From Fodinibacter sp963800505 (lineage in GTDB: Bacteria; Actinomycetota; Actinomycetes; Actinomycetales; Dermatophilaceae): a stretch of DNA of 64,000 nt. The notes below the pieces were generated by a model, which saw only the letters and a list, made by a program, of their open reading frames with translations, did no database searches and was not told the origin of the DNA. The stretch covers positions 176,550 through 240,549 of the forward strand of contig CAWDBL010000004.1 of the NCBI GenBank assembly GCA_963800505.1. Reading direction: 5' to 3'. This document shows, piece after piece, positions 62,195 through 64,000 of the stretch (the first letter of the stretch is position 1; the number at the start of each line of letters is the position of its first letter). Both the position numbers and the translations under genes were made by a program.

Positions 62195-63769
62195 ATGACG
62201 CAACTACCCGACTCGATCTCTGTGATGCAGGGCGCGCTGATCGCGTACTACCCGCTTAAGGCGGACGCGATAGACCTCGGGCCGCACCATCACGATCCCG
62301 ATAGCCGGACACATCCCAGGAAATTCAGCCCAGGTCGGTTCGGACCGGCGGCGACCTTCACGGGAACAGACGATGGTGGGTGCGTGCTCCCCGAGCTTGG
62401 CCCACTGGAATCGCTCGGGCTGTCGGTCTGGGTTCGCATTGCCGACACCTCACAAGTCACCCAACCCGGATTCGAGCAGATTACCGGACCGCTGTGGTTC
62501 GACCGCAAGACCGGTCGCGCGCAGTTCCGGGCGCCATACGATTTGGCCGCTGGGTCGTCCCGGCCGGAGGACGCGCCAAACGTCACCAGCACCAAACGCC
62601 TCGATGACGGCGAATGGCACCACGTGGCAGCGAGCTGGGACTCGACGACCACGATCTTCCCAGCGTTGTTCATCGACGGGGTCGTTGATGTTGTTGGGGA
62701 CTCGGACTTCCCCAAGCCCGAGGGCAGCTATACGGGATGGCATCAGCCGTTCCAGATCGGAGGATCACGCTTCACCGGTCAGGTCGGTGACTTGTTCCTC
62801 TTCGCGTGCGCATTGAACCAGGAGTGCGTCGATTATCTCTCCGGTAACGCGGAATTGCCCGAGGATCGCGACGACTCCGCGGATGAAGGCACAAAGAAGC
62901 GATTTCTCCCACTGATCGCGATTGGTGGCGTCTTTTTGATCGTGCTAATCGGTCATATCGTCAGCCGAGCGGCCGCGGAGAGGGCAGCAAGCCAGGCTGC
63001 TCCGCCACCATCCCCGTCAACGCCGCCGCCGGTGCGTTTCACCGTGGTGAGGATTGACGTGGCGAACGACGACGCCACGACGGTGCAGATGGGGCGGAGG
63101 AAGAAGGGACTCCTCCCAGCGGTGGAAGCGGTGGCCGACAGTCACTCGCAGGCGCTCGAAGGCGCCGCGGCGACTATCCAAAGCGTTGCCAGGGCGATCG
63201 CGCCCACGAACTCCGGCCTTGTCACAGCGTCGGGCCACGGCGCCTTCGACGCACTCCTTGGGTTCAACACAACGGCGCAGGGGGATTCCGAACGTATCCT
63301 CACAGCTGCCAGCGTAGGCAGTGCCGCACGTGGGAAGATCTTCCACCTGTTCGCGTGTTCGACGGGCACGAGCCTCGGCCCAAGACTGGTGGAAAATGGC
63401 GCAATCGCATTCTTCGGTTACGTTGGGGCGTACGAGTTGGAATTGACGAGGGACAAGACCACCCTTAAGGTCACACGCGACAACGTGTACCCTGCAGACT
63501 GGTGGTTCTGTGATGCAGATATTGCTGTGGATCTGGCGCTCCTCGAAGGCGGAACCGTCAAGGATGCGCACGAGCGATACATGGATACGATCACGGACAA
63601 GAAGCGGAGGTTGATTGAGGGCGGGTTTCGCGAGGAAGCGGAACGTCTAGAAGCGAATCGCATGAAGTTCGTGTCACCCGTGACAGACAGCAAATACGGA
63701 CATGACAAGGGCGCCAGGCTCGAAACCACCGACACACGGCGCCAAGGAGGCGGCGAGCTACGACGCTGA
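62195..63769 (+). CDS. LamG-TM-caspase-like domain protein
   Basis: 524 residues from ATG 62195; an in-frame ATG at 62225 is possible. About 12-205 is a LamG/concanavalin-like domain: LIAYYPLKADAIDLGPHHHD, PAATFTGTDDGG, LSVWVRI, WHHVAASWDSTTTIFPALFIDGV and RFTGQVGDLFLFACAL. One TM helix spans about 237-257 (LPLIAIGGVFLIVLIGHIVS), then a Pro-rich linker. About 282-440 resembles a caspase/gingipain/CHAT-like fold: the first catalytic His in VTASGHGA (His348) and Cys in LFACSTGTSLGPRLVENGAIAFFGYVG (Cys388). A membrane-tethered protease or sensor is inferred. GC is lower than the surroundings. Confidence 0.75.
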   Translation: MTQLPDSISVMQGALIAYYPLKADAIDLGPHHHDPDSRTHPRKFSPGRFGPAATFTGTDDGGCVLPELGPLESLGLSVWVRIADTSQVTQPGFEQITGPLWFDRKTGRAQFRAPYDLAAGSSRPEDAPNVTSTKRLDDGEWHHVAASWDSTTTIFPALFIDGVVDVVGDSDFPKPEGSYTGWHQPFQIGGSRFTGQVGDLFLFACALNQECVDYLSGNAELPEDRDDSADEGTKKRFLPLIAIGGVFLIVLIGHIVSRAAAERAASQAAPPPSPSTPPPVRFTVVRIDVANDDATTVQMGRRKKGLLPAVEAVADSHSQALEGAAATIQSVARAIAPTNSGLVTASGHGAFDALLGFNTTAQGDSERILTAASVGSAARGKIFHLFACSTGTSLGPRLVENGAIAFFGYVGAYELELTRDKTTLKVTRDNVYPADWWFCDADIAVDLALLEGGTVKDAHERYMDTITDKKRRLIEGGFREEAERLEANRMKFVSPVTDSKYGHDKGARLETTDTRRQGGGELRR

Positions 63770-63892
63770 TATTCAAGAGCCTGAGTGAATCTGGGCGGGG
63801 GGCGCGCCCTGCTCCCCTTATCATCGCCAAGCAACCGGTGCCGCCGGGTGACCATCGTGCACCACCTATCCCCAGACTGAACCGCTACGGCT

Positions 63893-64000
63893 TCAGTCAA
63901 TGGCCAGTTTGCGGTGCTTTGCCGTGAAGACATTCTCGAAGGGCTTCTCGTCGTCCTCCGGGACGATGCGCCAAGTTGCAGGAACCGCCTCGCGTCCTTC
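63893..64000 (-). CDS. C-terminal end of an unidentified protein (partial at window edge)
   Basis: Reading leftward from the window edge: EGREAVPATWRIVPEDDEKP then FENVFTAKHRKLAID and a TGA at 63893-63895. Balanced, charged composition unlike a shadow frame. It is convergent with the LamG-caspase-like gene. Too short to assign. Confidence 0.5.
   Translation of the reverse strand, partial: EGREAVPATWRIVPEDDEKPFENVFTAKHRKLAID

Noticed and set aside
1..64000. CRISPR arrays, tRNA or rRNA genes
   Set aside because: No regular repeat-spacer pattern, cloverleaf or rRNA-like stretch was recognised on reading, although short tRNAs could be missed by eye.

Overview
The window is high-GC DNA (mostly about two-thirds G+C by eye) with actinobacterial hallmarks: a DUF4193 zinc-ribbon protein, F420/deazaflavin-type oxidoreductases (an LLM-class enzyme and a DDN-like reductase), NarL-type two-component pairs, frequent ATGA gene overlaps and many GTG starts. 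I read it as an actinomycete chromosome, possibly Micrococcales/Intrasporangiaceae-like, in an accessory region with much gene decay. The genus cannot be fixed from the sequence. I recognised no tRNA, rRNA or CRISPR array.

0.3-13 kb holds a NarL-type sensor/regulator pair divergent from a membrane-anchored S33-type hydrolase, a small HTH gene with two palindromic operators ahead of an ABC exporter, a cation/proton antiporter, a two-TM potassium channel and a translationally coupled operon of a tiny membrane peptide with two PRC-barrel proteins. 13-29 kb is a patchwork of single enzymes and regulators (VOC, GNAT, intradiol dioxygenase, YdeI, MarR/SRPBCC, LLM, MscS, DinB, S66 peptidase) among broken genes: an Ada-like remnant, a frameshifted histidine kinase plus response regulator, and an IS256-type tail.

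29.5-37.1 kb is the most coherent system. Seven genes read on the minus strand: TusA, an MvhD-like iron-sulfur protein, a DsrE-family protein, a GltD-containing HdrA, a second HdrA, a small winged-helix-like protein, and a QmoC-like membrane subunit with two 4Fe-4S motifs. A perfect CsoR/CstR-type palindrome lies upstream. Together this suggests a persulfide-regulated sulfur-carrier to NAD(P)H/menaquinone electron-transfer complex. I see no AprAB, DsrAB, HdrB or rhodanese gene in the window.

37-50 kb contains a Doc/antitoxin pair, a broken tyrosine recombinase, an IS110 transposase whose Shine-Dalgarno sequence lies inside a hairpin, PhzF, a P450 and a TetR gene that have both lost their 5' ends at one junction, a thioredoxin-reductase-like flavoprotein with a receiver-like N-terminus, LysR, and a phosphohistidine phosphatase.

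50-64 kb is the least conventional part. Two adjacent genes encode a P47/TULIP-like 600-residue protein and a 1206-residue multidomain protein. After a truncated IS1380 comes a uracil-DNA-glycosylase-like pseudogene split by an ISAs1 element, which is itself split by an ISKra4 element. Removing the inner element plus one 9-bp duplication restores the ISAs1 reading frame exactly. Beyond this lies a LamG-TM-caspase-like protein in visibly lower-GC DNA. The many single-base frameshifts mean that indel errors in the source sequence should be excluded before individual pseudogene calls are trusted.
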